From: Diplodia intermedia
Lineage: Eukaryota; Ascomycota; Dothideomycetes; Botryosphaeriales; Botryosphaeriaceae
Assembly (NCBI GenBank): GCA_021495925.1
Contig: JAKEKT010000180.1
Span: forward strand, 1-23,574
Reading direction: 5' to 3'
DNA length: 23,574 bases
Shown piece by piece: positions 22,194 to 23,574 of the stretch; position 1 is the stretch's first letter, and each line of letters opens with the position of its first letter. The position numbers and the translations under genes were made by a program. Below the pieces are notes generated by a model, which did no database searches, had not been told where the DNA came from, and saw only the letters and a program-made list of their open reading frames with translations.

Positions 22194-23457
22194 ATTCGGC
22201 CTATAGTCAAGTCTTGCGGAGGCTCGAGTCCGATGTGGAGTTTTCGTAAGTGAACGCAGCAACCTTTTAGACACAGGAGTTGTTCATTCATTCTGGTTTC
22301 GACGCAAAAAGCCCTGATATACGTCACCAAAACACAAGCGTGAACGCTGTACCTTAGCTGTACAATCTGCTTGACGATGTCACCCTGGGTATCACAAGTA
22401 CGATATGCACCATGTTGGGTGGAACTTCAAATCCAAGGCGAGAAACTCACGAAGGTATTTGAACGAATGAGCATCGAGACCACGCGCAGCCTCCACGTCA
22501 TTTTAAGCATTTTTACCATTATTGATAGCGCTTTCACTTGTCATAAGGTTGGTAGGTGTGTGTTTCGATGGCACGCATTTCGTCGCTTTGGCTTGCGTTC
22601 AACCTCACTATTTTCCCACTCAGCCTTTCTATGATGCGGTCCGGATGGGAATGCGCCAGTCATCCGGGCGGCCCTTCCACCTTATCTGGAACGTCTGATC
22701 GTTGACAGGGGTATGGCGGCCGGGATAATGTCGTGCGCCTTGGCTTCCACTGCCACCGCGGAAATACACTCCGCTCCGCCGTTGCCAAGTCCGTTTGCGC
22801 GGAGTAATTCACGCCTTTCCAACCGGACGATCTGGTCAAGATGCACAAATGTGCAATCGACGGGGCATTGCATCCGTCTGTCATCCGCCATGTTGATCAA
22901 TGTTTAGCAAGCTCGACGTCGATCCACAAAGCTCCGTGGACGGCACAGGACGGGAGACAGAGAGGCTAATGACAAATTTGACACCCCTCCGAGCAACTTC
23001 TCCACCGCATATGGGTGCTACTATCCATTCGTTCGTTCTTGATGTTTCAGGCGATGGTGGGTTGCTCAGCCTCGTCTGTTGAGGAACGTATAGCGAAGGT
23101 AGTTGAGTGGCTCGCCACGTTCGCGCGCGCCCATCACTATGGCGCATAAAATACCGCGCATTATTCACCAACCAACCGATCTGTACTCATGGGCATACGA
23201 GAAATCCATCCATTGAAGAAATAACCCACCACTCTCACGGCTGATTGAAACAGCTAGCGTGCGTTGTTTAACATGGACCAATGCATGCAGGAATGCGACG
23301 GGATACGGATGCCTGCATGCTGCGTGCCCCTGACAGCGGATGGATAAAAATGCCACATGTCCCCCCAACAACGCATGCGAGCAGGATCCACCCAAGCCCT
23401 CACTGAGATGAGACCACGATCGAGAAGCTGGATAAAGGACATGAGAACCGAACAGTA
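22194..23457. other. Intergenic region: Mae1-like promoter and 3' region of the edge gene
   Basis: 1,264 nt between two minus-strand genes. It should hold the Mae1-like promoter near 22200-22500 and the 3' untranslated region of the edge gene. Short frames show no domain. I see no clear TATA element or repeat. Confidence 0.5.
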
Positions 23458-23574
23458 TCATGGAGAAGGGAAGGGGATGCTGTTGAGGGCCGGATGCACC
23501 GTTTTGAAGCCCATCAACGTATGGCCCACGATCGAGATGACGTCGAGGACGGCTGCCGTCTTGAAGAGGAGGGC
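23458..23574 (-). CDS. C-terminal end of an unidentified, probably membrane protein (partial)
   Basis: The minus strand is open from the window edge for 38 codons and ends with TGA at 23460-23458. The peptide begins ALLFKTAAVLDVISIVGHTL and ends with NSIPFPSP. The first part is a hydrophobic helix with a His-Thr-Leu-Met-Gly patch at its end, which resembles the last helix of small fungal integral membrane proteins; I cannot name the family. The rest of the gene, including its start, lies beyond the window. The coding claim rests on the protein-like composition and the in-frame stop. Confidence 0.55.
   Translation of the reverse strand, partial: ALLFKTAAVLDVISIVGHTLMGFKTVHPALNSIPFPSP

Noticed and set aside
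22194..22274. Upstream GTG-initiated extension of the Mae1-like protein
   Set aside because: GTG starts are rare in fungal nuclear genes, and an ATG in good context lies 27 codons further in.
1..23574. Secondary-metabolite cluster
   Set aside because: No polyketide synthase, NRPS, terpene cyclase, P450 or cluster regulator is visible; transporters and tailoring-type enzymes alone do not support it.

Overview
The window reads as nuclear DNA of a filamentous ascomycete (Pezizomycotina, probably a Sordariomycete; the class is an inference). Genes are split by short GT-AG introns of 47-157 nt with CTRAC-like branch sites. Starts have A at -3, leaders are CT-rich, and the protein families are typical of moulds. 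There are no operons, Shine-Dalgarno sites, CRISPR arrays, rRNAs or convincing tRNAs. All exon junctions below were placed by hand from reading frame, splice signals and family continuity.

Layout: (1) The 3'-truncated small cupin gene (minus strand, ATG at 695) faces a fumarylacetoacetase-family gene (plus, 1134-2553) across a 438-nt divergent promoter. (2) A monocarboxylate-porter-like MFS gene (minus, 3594-5612) converges on the fumarylacetoacetase gene. (3) About 7.4 kb (5613-13035) has no recognisable gene: short tandem repeats and one weak secreted-peptide candidate. (4) A ubiquitin-like/AN1 zinc-finger gene (minus, 13036-13608). (5) A cytochrome b5 / acyl-CoA dehydrogenase fusion gene (minus, 14794-16544). 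(6) A DHA1-type MFS exporter (minus, 18004-19877). (7) A Mae1-like transporter of the tellurite-resistance/dicarboxylate (TDT) family (minus, 20850-22193). (8) The last 38 codons of an unidentified, probably membrane protein (minus, 23458 to the edge).

How they may work together: cupin, fumarylacetoacetase-like hydrolase and monocarboxylate-type permease form a compact group that would suit uptake and breakdown of an aromatic or keto acid. The Mae1-like carrier could handle a C4 dicarboxylate such as the fumarate such a hydrolase releases. This is inference. The 7.4-kb gap and the housekeeping-type UBL-AN1 gene argue against one tight cluster, and there is no polyketide synthase, NRPS, terpene cyclase or cluster transcription factor. 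The most notable points are an intact Arg-Gly-Gly end of the ubiquitin-like domain just before the AN1 finger, an acyl-CoA dehydrogenase with its likely catalytic Glu in the isovaleryl/long-chain position behind a b5 domain, a fumarylacetoacetase paralogue lacking part of the usual active-site loop, and three introns that appear to use AAG acceptors.
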